The position numbers and the translations under genes are program-made. The notes under the pieces are model-generated. The model saw nothing but the letters and a program-made list of their open reading frames with translations. It had not been told where the DNA came from and made no database searches. Positions 11,472 to 21,884 of a stretch of DNA of 64,000 nucleotides are shown one piece after another. How positions within the stretch are numbered: position 1 is the first letter of the stretch; each line of letters begins with the position of its first letter. Origin of the DNA: Saccopteryx bilineata (Eukaryota > Chordata > Mammalia > Chiroptera > Emballonuridae). The stretch covers positions 131,632,239 through 131,696,238 of the forward strand of contig NC_089493.1 in assembly GCF_036850765.1 (NCBI RefSeq), written 5' to 3'.

Positions 11472-11868
11472 TGTAGCAGGAATTTCAGCCAACAGAGAAT
11501 AGTTGTCCAGACAGCTTAATGAAGAAAGAGGAATATATTAGTAGCCGGCTGAGCATTTGGAGCTAGTAACACCAAAGCACAAGCTCCCCAAAGTTAGATT
11601 TTTTTACATCTTATATACGTTACAGCTTTAGCTTTCACGTGACAAGTGCCTGATTTCTTTGACTTCTTTGTTTGCAAATCTACGTGACTTTTGTGTCCCC
11701 GGGAAAGGAGGGGGTATGAGAGGTTTGGACTGTCTGTCCTTGACTATTCACATATCTAATTTTCCTTGCTGGTGCTGCAAGTTCATTTCAGGAAGCTGAT
11801 AAAGGGCTTCACAACTGGGGTTTGTTACTTTTCAAACTTTCTTAGCCCTTCAAGTCCTTCCTCCCTCA
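11472..11868 (-). mobile_element. ERV 5' LTR
   Basis: About 397 bp, with TG at one end (11472) and CA at the other (11867-11868). It is next to the primer binding site and related along its length to the solo LTR at 16651-17098: shared blocks include cttaatgaag, tattagtagc, agcaccaaagcac-like and ttatatac. Its right boundary is inferred from that comparison. Confidence 0.75.
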
Positions 11869-13379
11869 GTGTAGCAGAACCCCACTTCTGCCCACACTGG
11901 TCTTCCTGTCCCTCCCCACAGTGCTCGCTAGGAGCATGGGGGACAGGCTGCCTCCCCCTGGGCCCCCACAGGCCAGTCTGTTTGCCTCCTAGCGCCATCT
12001 GACTCAGGCAGGGAAAGAACAAGTTGGGCTTGCCTGCCCATGCCTCTGCGCAGGGTGCAAGGGTTCTGGAAGGGAGGACAGAGTAAGCCCGCACCAGAGC
12101 AGTGGCATTTGGGCACAGCACAGGTCCTGAAGAGGGGCCCCTGGACCTCTGAAAGAGCGGGCACCTCCTGGCTATCCATCCTCCCTAACCCACCTCCGGG
12201 CATGGAGGGCCAGCCCCAGGACATGTAATCCCTCCTGCACCTGTCTACTCTCACATGTCCACTGCCTGTGGTTTGCTCAGGGCTTTTGCACACATACCTG
12301 CAGAGTACTCCAGCTGGCAGGTTCACACTGTGGGGCTCTCTGTGCAGTCATACTGATGTTTCTGCCCAAGTCACTGTGCTCCCCCTGCGTGGGTGCTTGC
12401 GTGAGTGACGGCTCAGACTGCGGAGGGTCCTGCTCCCTGCGTGACTCCTGCAGGGCAGAGGTGCACCTCTGATGCCAGTCATGGCCCAGCTCACATGTCT
12501 CCGGGGAGTTCCCCTGCTGCCTCTGGACACCACTGCTGATGCGCTCCACTTAGGGCTGAGGGTTCCAAGTGCTGGGATGGGTGGAGGGCTAATTTTGCCA
12601 GAAAAACAATGCAGAGTGTCCAGTTAAATTAGAACTTTAGACAGATAACAAATAATTTTTTCGTACAAGTATATCCCCAATTCTGCACGAGACATACAAC
12701 TTTATTTGCTAAGTCTGGCAATCCCCGTGGGGGCGGGGGCGCTAATGCCCCAGCTTCTCCTCTGGCCAGTCAGCCCTGCTGAGCCCACCTTGGCCCCTCA
12801 GAGCAGTGGCCTCTAGTGCCTATGACTGGTGTCCTAGAGCCAGGAGTGGCCACTCTTGCTCAGGCCACAATGAGTGGCCATTTCTCAGGTCCCTCAGGCC
12901 ATTCCTACTGGAGGCTGGGGTAGCTGTCCTCACTGGCAAGAGTGGTCTTAGGGTCCTGGCTTCCCCTGTCTGCCTTTCTCAGCAGAGTCCAGGCTGAGGA
13001 GGCCATGGGGCAGGGTCAGCTGGGCCTTCGGGCCTGTGGACAGAATTGTGGGACAGGCCTAGAGCTGTGAAACTGCCCAGGGGTAGGGATTGTGTCTTGA
13101 GCTTGGAGCCCAGAGTGTGTGGGGTGCAGAGGTAGAGTGGAGGTGACAAGGAGGAGGGAGGAATGGTCATGGAGGGTTTGGAGTGTCCTACTTCTGCATC
13201 CTCAGCACTGGGAAGACACGGGAAGTGTTTTCTCTGTAAGCTGAGTTACTTTATCTGACACTTAAGGTCTTATTTTCTTTATGGGTTATCTGTCTATCTA
13301 CCTGACAATCCAGACACATTTCGAGCTCTTCCCACAACCTCACTCTGCCCAGTACTAAACACTGCTCACTAGTTTGGTG
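11869..13379. other. Unique sequence, no gene seen
   Basis: GC-moderate unique DNA. Open frames on both strands (for example 11928-12326 minus) are short, overlap each other on opposite strands and lack recognisable domains. No repeat was recognised. Confidence 0.5.
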
Positions 13380-14400
13380 GGTGTCCTTCCGGACTTCTTT
13401 CTCTGCACTTAGAATCCTGTTTTAAGAGGAGAAACATGGGCTCGTGCTAGTCATACAGCTCTGTTACTTGGTGTTTTTACTGTCAAATATCACATGGCTC
13501 ATTCCAGGGTTCACTATCCTTTCCTGTCTGTTGACTGGACAGTCTTTAAATTATGTGTCAATTATTCATCCCATTGGTGGCTGTTCAGATGGTTTCAGGC
13601 ACTTGGCTATTTATAAAATTCACTCAGGTTGGCCCTGGCCGGTTGGCTCAGCGGTAGAGCGTCAGCCTGGCGTGCAGAAGTTCCGGGTTTGATTCCCGGC
13701 CAGGGCACATAGGAGAAGCACCCATTTGCTTCTCCACACCCCCCCCCCCCTCCTTCCTCTCTGTCTCTCTCTTCCCCTCCTGCAGCCAAGGCTCCATTGG
13801 AGCAAAGATGGCCGGGCGCTGGGGATGGCTCCTTGGCCTCTGCCCCAGGCGCTAGAGTGGCTCTGGTCGTGGCAGAGCGACGCCCCGGAGGGGCAGAGCA
13901 TCGCCCCCTGGTGGGCAGAGCACCGCCCCTGGTGGGCGTGCCGGGTGGATCCTGGTCGGGCACATGCGGGAGTCTTTCTGACTGTCTCTCCTTGTTTCCA
14001 GCTTCAGAAAAAAAAAAGAAAAAAAATTCACTCAGGGAATCTCTCAATTCCTACTTTTGTGTGCACTTGTGTTTTGGGTCCTTCCCGAATGTTTCAGAGA
14101 GTGGACTGCCTGGGTCAGAGGGTGCGCACATTTCAAGATTTAATCTACCCGGCCAGGTCATCCTCCAGGAGGCTATGACGGCTTTACCATGCCCAAGAGG
14201 CCTTTTCACCTCACCCTTGCTAACCATGAGCATGATCCATCACTTACATCCCTGCCAATCTGTTAGGTGAGGCTGATTTTATTTCTGTTCCGTTGACCAC
14301 AAATGAGCTTGAGCATACTGTGTGTACCTGTCTACCATTTTAGTGTCTTCGTTCAGATAGCTGGTGCCTATCCTGCCCTCAGCTTATTTTTCTATCCTTT
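13380..14400 (-). mobile_element. Old L1 3'-region fragment split by a SINE
   Basis: The text at 13380-13628 and 14037-14400 resembles the antisense of decayed L1 ORF2/3' UTR (for example 'ccattggtgg ctgttcag...ggcacttgg' and 'gtggactgcctgggtcagag'). The same type of sequence occurs at 54110-54470. It is interrupted by the SINE at 13631-14022. High divergence means an ancient copy. Confidence 0.6.
13631..14022 (+). mobile_element. Bat tRNA-headed SINE (~380-bp type)
   Basis: Nearly intact: a tRNA-like head with A box (tggctcagcggtagagc, about 13643-13659) and B box (ggtttgattcc, about 13686-13696), a C-rich/pyrimidine middle, three internal copies of a 'gcagagc..cgcccc..gg' unit (about 13871-13940) and an A-rich tail. 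Perfect 14-bp target duplications aaaattcactcagg flank it at 13615-13628 and 14023-14036. Two CTCF-core-like strings lie on the minus strand at 13901-13914 and 13924-13935. The clean duplication marks a fairly recent insertion. Confidence 0.95.
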
Positions 14401-14404
14401 GGTT

Positions 14405-14560
14405 CACTCAGTCAGCAAGCATTTACTGAGCACCTAGTCATACTTGGCCCTGTGTTGGTTGGGGGCCTAATGATGAGCAAAACTGGAGAACATGCCTGCT
14501 CCGTGGAACTTGTGCTGCTGTGGAGGAGGCACAGCCGAGGAGAAATGGACTTGTGAAATG
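14405..14560 (-). repeat. L2-like relic
   Basis: 'gcatttactgagcacctagtcatac' followed by 'ggggcctaatgatgagcaaaac' resembles the reverse complement of the L2 3' end. Old and short. Confidence 0.5.
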
Positions 14561-14679
14561 CAGCATGTGCATGGGTGTTGTTAGGGGAGAAAAGGAAAGC
14601 AGGGGTGGGGGGATGAGAGTGTTGGGCAACTTGGAAATGGTCATCAGCCCATCTTATGGGGGCACTGAGATGAAGATCT

Positions 14680-16480
14680 ATAGGAAGTGAGAGAGTGGGT
14701 CACATGGTGGATATCTAGAACCCTGAATCAGGGATGGGAGGGTCTGCATGGGAGATGCAATGGGAGGGGGCGGTGAGAGTCAGGTGTGCAGGGCCTGTGG
14801 GTCACCCTGAGGCCCTGGCTTTTCCTTAGGATGAAGCAGAGGGCCATCGATGGTTTTGAAGAGTGACATGAAATGATCTGAATTTCATTTTCTCTTTTTT
14901 CTTTTTACTTTTTATTTAAGTGAGAGGAGAGGAGATAGAGAGACAGACCACTGCATGAGGCCCAACCGGAATCCACCCAGCAACTCCTGTCTGGGGCCAA
15001 TGCTCTGCTCATCTAATGCCATACTCACAGTCAAGCTATTTTTTAGTGCCTGAGGTGGAGGCTCCATGGAGCCATCCTCAGCATCCAGGGCTGATGTGCT
15101 TGAACTAATTGAGCCATGGCTGTGGGAGAAAAAGAGAGAGACAGAGAGAGAGAGAGAAGGGGAGAGAAAGGGGTGGAGAAGCAGGTCACTTCTCCTGTGT
15201 GTTCCAACCAATAATCGAACCCAGGACTTCCACATGCCAGGCCAATGCTCTACCACTGAGCCAACCAGCCAGGACCTAAATTTCATTTTCACCAGGCTAT
15301 TCTGGCTACTGGGAAGCAGGGAGATCAGTCAGTAGGCTGTTGCCATGACCCAGGGAGGGAGTGACGGGGGCCTGGACTCGGGAGCCTCACCGGAGGCAGG
15401 GGAACATGGCTGGATTCTAGGTGCATGTTCATGGGAGAGCCAATAGGATTAGCCAGCAGATTGGGGGAGGGGAGTATGTGTGAGAGGAATGAAAGACTCC
15501 TGCCTTAGTCATACCATAGGCCGGTGGCTTACACGATACACTTTTATTTCTCACGCTTTTGGGCACTGGGAAGTCCAAGAGCAAGGTGCCGGCCGTCTCA
15601 GTTCTGGGCAAGGACCCTCTGCTTGGCTTGATGTTGCTCACAAGATGTTGTCTGTGTGCAGGTGGAAAGAGCTCTGGTCTCTCTCTTTCTTGTTGGGGTA
15701 CTTGTTCCGTTGTGATCGTAGCAAACCCTAGTTACCACCCAAAGTCTACACCCCTGAATGCCATCCTATTACCCTTAGGACTTCAACATGTAGACTTTGG
15801 GGACACAAAAAATTCGATCCCTAAAAGTGATTCTGATAGTTCTGGTCCAAGTAGCTGGAAGGCTGAGGGAGTGGGGCTGCCAGGAACAGAGACTGAACAG
15901 AGAACAGGGAGTCGTGAGTCTGGAGTGGGCAGCCCCCTGAGGACAGGCCTGCCTACAAAATGTGTGCAGCCCAGAGGAAAATGGAGATGGGTAGCCCACC
16001 TTGTGTTTAAAAACACCATTAAGATTTTCCAAGTGGTGATAGTAAAGCATTACCTCAGACCTGAGGGCCTCCTGATGGTGGGGCCCTGTGGGTGACACGT
16101 TGGGGAGCAGGCGCTGACTTGGATTGTGAAGGGTCAGGTGCCAGCAGACACCCACATACAAATGTGGAGTTGGCAGTTGGAGAAATGAAGCTGAAGTTTA
16201 GGGGATGAATAGGTCTGGGTTACCGGTACAAATGTGGAGTCATGCGTATAAAGACAGTATTTAAAACTGTGAGATTGGAGAAGCATCAAGGTCATGAGAA
16301 TAGATAGAAAAGGAGAGGACGACAAATGCCCAGCCCTGGCGCCTCCTTCAACAGGAAGTTGAGGAGCTTAGGAGGAATGCTTCGGGTGACTGGGAAGGAG
16401 CACCCCGTGAGGCAGAAAACCAGGCACGTGTAATGTGCTGGACACCAAGGGCAAGATGTGCTTCCAGTGTGAGGTCAGGG
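14680..16480. repeat. Ancient interspersed repeat of unnamed family, interrupted
   Basis: Pieces at 14680-14892, 15279-15470 and 15830-16480 match a mammalian repeat I recognise by text but cannot name with confidence: 'gaagagtgacatga', 'caccaggctattctggctac', 'ggcagttggagaaatg', 'taaagacagtatttaaaactgtgag', 'cccagccctggcgcctcc'. It is broken by the SINE at 14893-15278 and by another old repeat at about 15490-15800 ('ggtggcttac...tttatttctcac...gggaagtccaagagcaaggtgccggc'). Confidence 0.5.
14893..15278 (-). mobile_element. Bat tRNA-headed SINE (~380-bp type), older copy
   Basis: Minus-strand SINE of the same family as 13631-14022, more diverged. The head is at the right edge (taccactgagccaaccagcc, about 15251-15270) and the T-rich tail at 14893-14930. 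Twelve-base target duplications aatttcattttc occur at 14881-14892 and 15279-15290. Its internal CTCF-like motif has decayed. Confidence 0.92.
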
Positions 16481-16650
16481 TAAGATGCAGCCTGAGCACG
16501 GATCACGCATTCGCCCTGAGGAGGTCACAGGTGGCCTTGGTTTTAGTGATGGGTGTGTGTGTGTGTGTGAGAGAGAGAAATGCACTTATGGACTCGCAAG
16601 AAAAATTGATTTATAAGAGGGTAAGGAAGTTAACCCTTTATTTGTCATAG

Positions 16651-17098
16651 TGTTGCAGGAAAATTACCCTGATGGAGGAGACACTCAGACAACTTAATGA
16701 AGGAAGGAGAATTTATTAGTAGCTGGCGGAGCATGCGAGAATAGTAGCACCAAAGCACGAGTGCCCTAAATTAGATTTTCTCACAGGTTATATACCTTTA
16801 TAGAATCCAAGCAATGGGCAAGTGATTCCTTTGTTTAAGGTTTGCCAGGACTCAAGTACAGGGGAGGGGGAGTTTCAGTGGGGTCAGTGAGAGAGAAGGG
16901 GTTTCCAGATCACTAGTCACAGTTAGCTACATACAGATCCTGCTTTTCTTGCTTTGTGTGCAAGCAGCTCTAAGCACCATTTAGAGATCTATGGGATGTA
17001 GTTAATTTATCCCTGGCTGACTCAGTTATCCCTGCTGGCTCCTTTCCCTTGTATTCTTCTGGTTTCTCAAGGGAGAAGGGAAGCTTGCTCCTTCCTCA
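16651..17098 (-). mobile_element. Solo LTR related to the 11472-11868 LTR
   Basis: A 448-bp sequence with TG (16651) and CA (17097-17098) ends and shared blocks with the ERV LTR: tgt(t/a)gcaggaa at the same edge, cttaatgaagga, tattagtagctgg, accaaagcac and a TATA-like ttatatac. The flanking bases (atag / ataa) match at three of four, which would fit a 4-bp duplication that has mutated. No internal retroviral sequence lies beside it, so it is the product of LTR-LTR recombination. Confidence 0.8.
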
Positions 17099-17197
17099 AT
17101 AAGTTACAAATAGTTTTTTAGTTTTTTAGGTTTGTTTGCTTGTTTTTTGTCATTTAATTTTATGGCATTTTTCTAACTACTTAAAAGTTAAAAATTG

Positions 17198-17358
17198 GCC
17201 CTGGCTGGTGGCCCAGTGGATGGAGCACTATCTCAGTCAGAGCACATAGGAAAAGCAATCACTGAATGCACAATTAAAGTGAATAACTAAGTGATACAAC
17301 AAGTTGATGCTTCTCTCTCTCTCTCTCTTTCTCTCAAATCAATGGAAAAATTAAAAAG
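17198..17358 (+). mobile_element. VES-type SINE
   Basis: A short tRNA-headed SINE (ccctggctggtggcccagtg...), with an internal deletion, a pyrimidine-rich 'gatgcttctctctc' 3' part and an A-rich tail. Perfect 15-bp target duplications aaaagttaaaaattg flank it at 17183-17197 and 17359-17373. Confidence 0.9.
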
Positions 17359-17553
17359 AAAAGTTAAAAATTGTCTCATGGTCAAGTCTGTCACCCTTTT
17401 GCAAAGTTCTGAAAATGTCTTATGTTGTTTTCCAGTTCTGTATGATATTTGAAAAACCTTTCCATCTCTGTTCATCCTAAATGCTGTGATGTGTGGTTTG
17501 AGGTAGGGATCTAAGTGTTTTTTCTCAAATGACCAGCTGTCTTGACTCTGTTT

Positions 17554-17787
17554 TTTTTTTTGTTTTTTTTTTTAATGCTTTTTGAACATTTTATTAAAGT
17601 TTGTTTAAACTTACTGATTTTAGAGAAAGAAAAAGAGAAGTAGAGATATCAAAATGCCAATCTGTTGTTCCAGTTATTTATGCACTCATTGGTTGATTCC
17701 TGTATGTATCCTGACCGGGGATCAAATTTGCAGCCTTGGTGTATCAGGACAATGCTCCACCCAGCTGAGCTGCCTAGCCAGGGCTCC
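17554..17787 (-). mobile_element. Old tRNA-headed SINE
   Basis: Minus-strand SINE with T-rich tail (17551-17575) at the left and a tRNA-like head at the right (gagctgcctagccagggct, about 17766-17784). Target duplications actctgttt at 17545-17553 and 17788-17796. The body differs from both young SINE types. Confidence 0.8.
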
Positions 17788-17962
17788 ACTCTGTTTACTG
17801 AGTAAGCCGTCGTTCCCCCATCTCTGCTCCAGTGGATGGGTTCCATTAACATTAGCCTGAGAACAGGTTTAGGCACTGTGATTGGTTGAGGGTGGGATGT
17901 GGGGTAGCTGACAGTTAACTTTCAGTGAGGGACAGGCAAAAGAAGATTAGTCACACTCTGCA

Positions 17963-17993
17963 GTCAAATGCTCTACCACTGAGCAATACCCCC
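17963..17993 (-). pseudogene. Tail-less tRNA-Cys 5'-half retropseudogene
   Basis: The minus strand reads gggggtattgctcagtggt and on through agagcatttgac. This is the 5' half of tRNA-Cys(GCA) up to the anticodon stem; the A box is intact, and one base differs (T for A at position 9) from the gene as I remember it. There is no 3' half and no A tail. Perfect 14-bp target duplications agtcacactctgca flank the insertion at 17949-17962 and 18001-18014. Seven extra bases (17994-18000) precede the tRNA start. This fits the described class of tail-less retropseudogenes made by L1 machinery from truncated small RNAs. It is not a functional tRNA gene, because it lacks a B box. Confidence 0.85.
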
Positions 17994-18014
17994 TCTAGTG
18001 AGTCACACTCTGCA

Positions 18015-18075
18015 AAGCTGATATTCTATACACTCATTTACAGACAAGGAGCCTGAGGTTCAGAGAGGGCGGTGG
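18015..18075 (-). repeat. MIR relic
   Basis: 'tcatttacagacaaggagcctgaggttcagagag' is typical of antisense MIR. The tRNA-Cys insertion lies at its edge. Confidence 0.6.
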
Positions 18076-18808
18076 GGCTGAGACCAGAAGGTAGCTCTCT
18101 GGTGGATAGCACCGTGTTCTCCCCACCTCAGGTGAACTGGGAGGGGAGGACTATTCTGGAAGGGTTCCAGGCACAACATGCCCCACAGCCCACTCTGCTT
18201 TTTGGCTGGGTCTGGAAGGTTTTCTCATGTCCAAGAGTAACCTGTGAAAACCAAAATGATACTGGTGGGGAATCACACTGTAAGTTTACAGCTAACATCT
18301 TAATTATCAGTTAACACCTCTGTGGGGATTAGCTGACAGCCAGCTGAGGACACCAAATGGGGAGAATGGGGACCTGTGTGAGGTGTGTCTGTGTGGGGAA
18401 AGGCCAGGAGGAAGGTGGGGGAGGGAGCAGGGCAGGTTTCCAGTAAGTCACAGCTTTTTAGTGAAACTCGACACTCAGGTGCAGCTGGGTCCCTGAGGAA
18501 GACACAGGGACATGGAGGGAGGAAGTAGGGGAGGAAGGCAGCTTCTCCATGGAAACCAATGGCTGGGCTCATGGACACGCCTATGTCCTGTCACCAGAGG
18601 GGGCTTATCACCTTCTCAGTCTTAGTCTTGAGATCAGAAATCAGCCACCTACGAACCACCTTGGGACAGTTGTCAGCAGTCACTCTGTGCTGGGACCTGT
18701 CTCTGACACCCACAGACGGCATCTGTCACCAGCTCTGAGGAGTAGGGAGAGGAGAGGCTGTGACTGCGACCTCCTTCAGTTCCTAGAGGGTTGGTGTACC
18801 ACGTCAGG

Positions 18809-19445
18809 GGTGGGGCTCAGTGTGTGAGCAAGGTCGGGGCTCAGTGTGGAAACAGCGTCGGGGCTCATGTGTGTGAACAGGGTCGGGGTTCAGTGTGGAA
18901 ACAGTGTCGGGGCTCATGTGTATGAACAGGGTTGGGGCTCAGTGTGGAAACAGCGTCGGGGCTCATGTGTGTGAACAGGGTCGGGGTTCAGTGTGGAAAC
19001 AGTGTCGGGGCTCATGTGTATGAACAGGGTTGGGGCTCAGTGTGGAAACAGTGTCGGGGCTCAGTGTGGAAACAGTGTCGGGGCTCATGTGTGTGAACAG
19101 GGTCGGGGCTCAGTGTGGAAACAGTGTCGGGGCTCATGTGTGTGAACAGGGTCGGGTTCAGTGTGGAAACAGTGTCGGGGCTCATGTGTATGAACAGGGT
19201 CGGGTTCAGTGTGGAAACAGCGTCGGGGCTCATGTGTGTGAACAGGGTCGGGGCTCAGTGTGGGAACAGTGTCGGGGCTCATGTGTATGAACAGGGTCAG
19301 GTTCAGTGTGGGAACAGGGTCAGGTCTCTGTGTGTGCGCAGGGTCGGGGCTCATGTATATGACAGGATCACAGCTTAGCTTGTGAGCAATGCTGGGGTTC
19401 AGCGTGTGGCAGGGTCTGGGCTCAGTGTGTGAGCAGGCTCAGGGT
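18809..19445. repeat. Minisatellite with 24+25-bp dimeric units
   Basis: Alternating units of the forms ggggctcagtgtggaaacag(c/t)gtc (24 bp) and ggggctcatgtgtgtgaacagggtc (25 bp). They share a 'ggggctca...gtg...aacag.gtc' core and form a ~49-bp higher-order repeat, about 12 times. Some units break the alternation (two 24-bp units in tandem near 19035-19085). The edges decay gradually to 19510. The open frames seen here on both strands come from the repeat. Probably polymorphic. Confidence 0.93.
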
Positions 19446-19509
19446 TCAATGTCTGAGTAGAATCAGAACTCTATAGGACAAGGGTCAGAGCTCAGTCTAT
19501 AACCAGGGT

Positions 19510-20650
19510 TAGGAGGTTGTAACCCTAGAGGTCACCCAGGTGGGTGGCTGAACTTGTTAGGCTGAAGGAAGATGTAGCAACTGGCCCAGATGGTACCAGG
19601 CTGCTCCCTCCCCCAGTGCAGCATGGGTGCCGGGGAGCCGATAGGGGGCATGACTGCTTGTCTAAAGCTGACATTTGCTCCCAGCGGGGCCTCCTTTCCC
19701 CTTTCCTTCAGCCCACACAGGGAGGCTGATCTGTGTCTTTTGGGGGATATCTATCATGTGTCTGAAAAGATGACTGACTGGCCCGTCCCTCCATCACTGT
19801 GTTGGGCTCTGACTCAGCCTTCCCGAGACCCTGGGGTTAAGAGCTTCCCTCCCTCATCTCCCTTTCCCTCCGTGTTTTTCCTTCCTTTTCCGTCTCCTTT
19901 CCTTCTTCCCCCTCCCTTGCCATCCCCTCCACTGTCACTAGTTCTGGATTTGCCCAGCTGCTGGCAGTCAGGCCTGGAGAAAGCCAGGCGCTTCCAGCTC
20001 AAGGCTGGCCCAGGTCCTGTGTGACCTGAGTCAGGCATAGCCCTCACTCTTCCCTCTCTCTCACCTGCCTGGGCTCAGCTGGGGAGGGCGCACGAGGGAG
20101 GGGGCGAGTAGTGACCTGCGTAAGACTTCTGGGAATGGGCAGCCGGGCTGGTGCCCAGAACAGGCTGAAAGCGCTCCAGGAACATGAGCAACAGGCTAGG
20201 TCTCCAGAGCTTCTGGGGGTGAGGGGTCAGATGGAGGAGGCCCTCATGGCCACCTGAAGACTTCAGAACTAATTCCTGAGGCCAGTCATTTCCAAACTCT
20301 TTTTTTCTTCAGTTCAAACCTATTGTAGGGAAGCCTGATGTGGAAAACAGACTCATTCTTTTAGCAGAGATGCCCTGGGCTCCTAGCCTTCTAGACCAGA
20401 GTTGCTGTGACCTACGTGGAAACAAGTGCCCTACCCTCCTGGAGCAGGCAGTCTACAGGGGCCGTGGCTGGGGCTTGAGGGGCCTTACCTGCCTTCTGCT
20501 CCCTCTGCCCAGTGACCGCAGGGTGACTCCAGACATAGGGGCTCAAGGAGCTGGTTCTAAAAACCTATTTTCTTTGAGGGGCCTGGAAGGGGAGCTGAAA
20601 GAAAGGGTTCCTCTGCTGATGAAAGGTTCTGGGTGGGGGTATGGCTGAGG
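19510..20650. other. Unique sequence, no gene seen
   Basis: Includes a pyrimidine-rich run (about 19845-19935, 'cctttccctcc...ttccccctccc'). No exon or repeat was recognised. Confidence 0.45.
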
Positions 20651-20654
20651 CCAG

Positions 20655-21042
20655 GAGAGGAAGCCTGAGAGGAAGGTCAGCCTCAGAGGACGGTCAGCCC
20701 GAAAGGAAGGTCAGCCCGAGAGGAAGGTCAGCCCGAGAGGATGGTCATCCCGAGAGGATGGTCAGCCCGAAAGGAAGGTCAGCCCGAAAGGATGGTCAGC
20801 CCGAGAGGATGGTCAGCCCGAGAGGATGGTCAGCCCGAGAGGAAGGTCAGCCCGAGAGGACGGTCAGCCCGAGAGGAAGGTCAGCCCGAGAGGAAGGTCA
20901 GCCCTAGAGGAAGGTCAGCCCGAGAGGAAGGTCAGCCCGAGAGGACGGTCAGCCCGAGAGGACGGTCATCCCGAGAGGAAGGTCAGCCCGAGAGGAAGAT
21001 CAGCCCGAGGAAGGTCAGCCCAAGGACGGTCAGCCTGAGAGG
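20655..21042. repeat. 17-bp minisatellite
   Basis: About 22 tandem copies of GAGAGGANGGTCAGCCC with variable bases mainly at the N (A, C or T) and at GAGA/GAAA. Because 17 is not a multiple of three and the unit has no stop, all three plus-strand frames stay open and give the same 17-residue repeat, so the open frames here are not evidence for a gene. Many units contain AAGGTCA, the core of an extended nuclear-receptor half-site. Confidence 0.96.
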
Positions 21043-21044
21043 CC

Positions 21045-21880
21045 TCTGAGGACCTTCCTTACAGGAGAGGAGCTCTCTGCTCCAGTCCTGTGGCTCACTC
21101 ACCAGGGCAGAGGAAGGTGGGGCTCTCCCAGCCATAGTTGCCAGCGGTGCCATTTTGCGCAGGAGTGCCCCAGTGTAGCAACTTTTGTTCCAGGATGGTT
21201 GGTGGCTCTACCTGAATCCTCCTGCACCTGGAGCTCCAGATGGCCTCCAGCCCCAGCCCACCCAGAGCACTCGGTCAAGCTGCGTGGGGCCTCTGAGAGA
21301 CTGGGCATGTATGTCATGGTGTTTCCACGTCTGGGGATAGCGGGAGGCCATGGCGGCTCCCTGGGGGTGTGCCGAAGAGGTAGTGAGGGCAGGGACCTTG
21401 TTGCCTTAAGGGCCCAGAAGGGACTGTGGCCAAAGCCAGCAGGTGGACTTGATCCTGAGACCGGCCAGGGGGTCTGAAGGGCCTCAAGGCAGAAGCAGCA
21501 GCAGAGCTGCCTGCACTTCTGTGTCCTCCTGCCTCTGGTCACTAGAGCCTGGTCTCTCTTCTCAGTTCTCCTCCAGCTTGCCATGTGACCTCAGGACAGG
21601 CGACCTTGAACCTGTATCTCTGGCCTTGCTTGAAACACAGCTGTGACTTTGTATCAGCGCTGTCTGAGGGAGGTTTTGCGAAGCACAGAACATGCCTGAG
21701 GTGATGCGCTGCGGTGGTCACCACTGTGGCTCAGGTATCTGTCCCTGGGATGCCTGCTCTGGGGGCCATGAGGTCCCGTAGGGAGGACCAACTCTTTGTT
21801 CTTGGGTGTAGACAGGCATATGAGCTAGAGGTTGAAAACTGGAGACCTCAACCAGGGCTGTGGTTTATGAATGTGTTTTG
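21045..21880. other. Unique sequence, no gene seen
   Basis: GC-rich single-copy DNA. Opposed open frames (21099-21584 minus; 21199-21477 plus) overlap and show no domain. Confidence 0.45.
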
Positions 21881-21884
21881 TTTC

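Noticed and set aside
13643..13700. tRNA gene with A and B boxes
   Set aside because: It is the tRNA-like head of a SINE with a body, A tail and target duplications. The same applies to the other SINE heads.
16551..16578. GT/GA microsatellite of note
   Set aside because: Short and ordinary.
18809..19445. CRISPR-like array (short repeats with spacers)
   Set aside because: The units are contiguous with no unique spacers and the genome is mammalian; it is a minisatellite.
20641..21049. Three overlapping repeat-protein frames
   Set aside because: All come from the 17-bp minisatellite, which is open in every forward phase; no start context, splice site or homology supports a gene.
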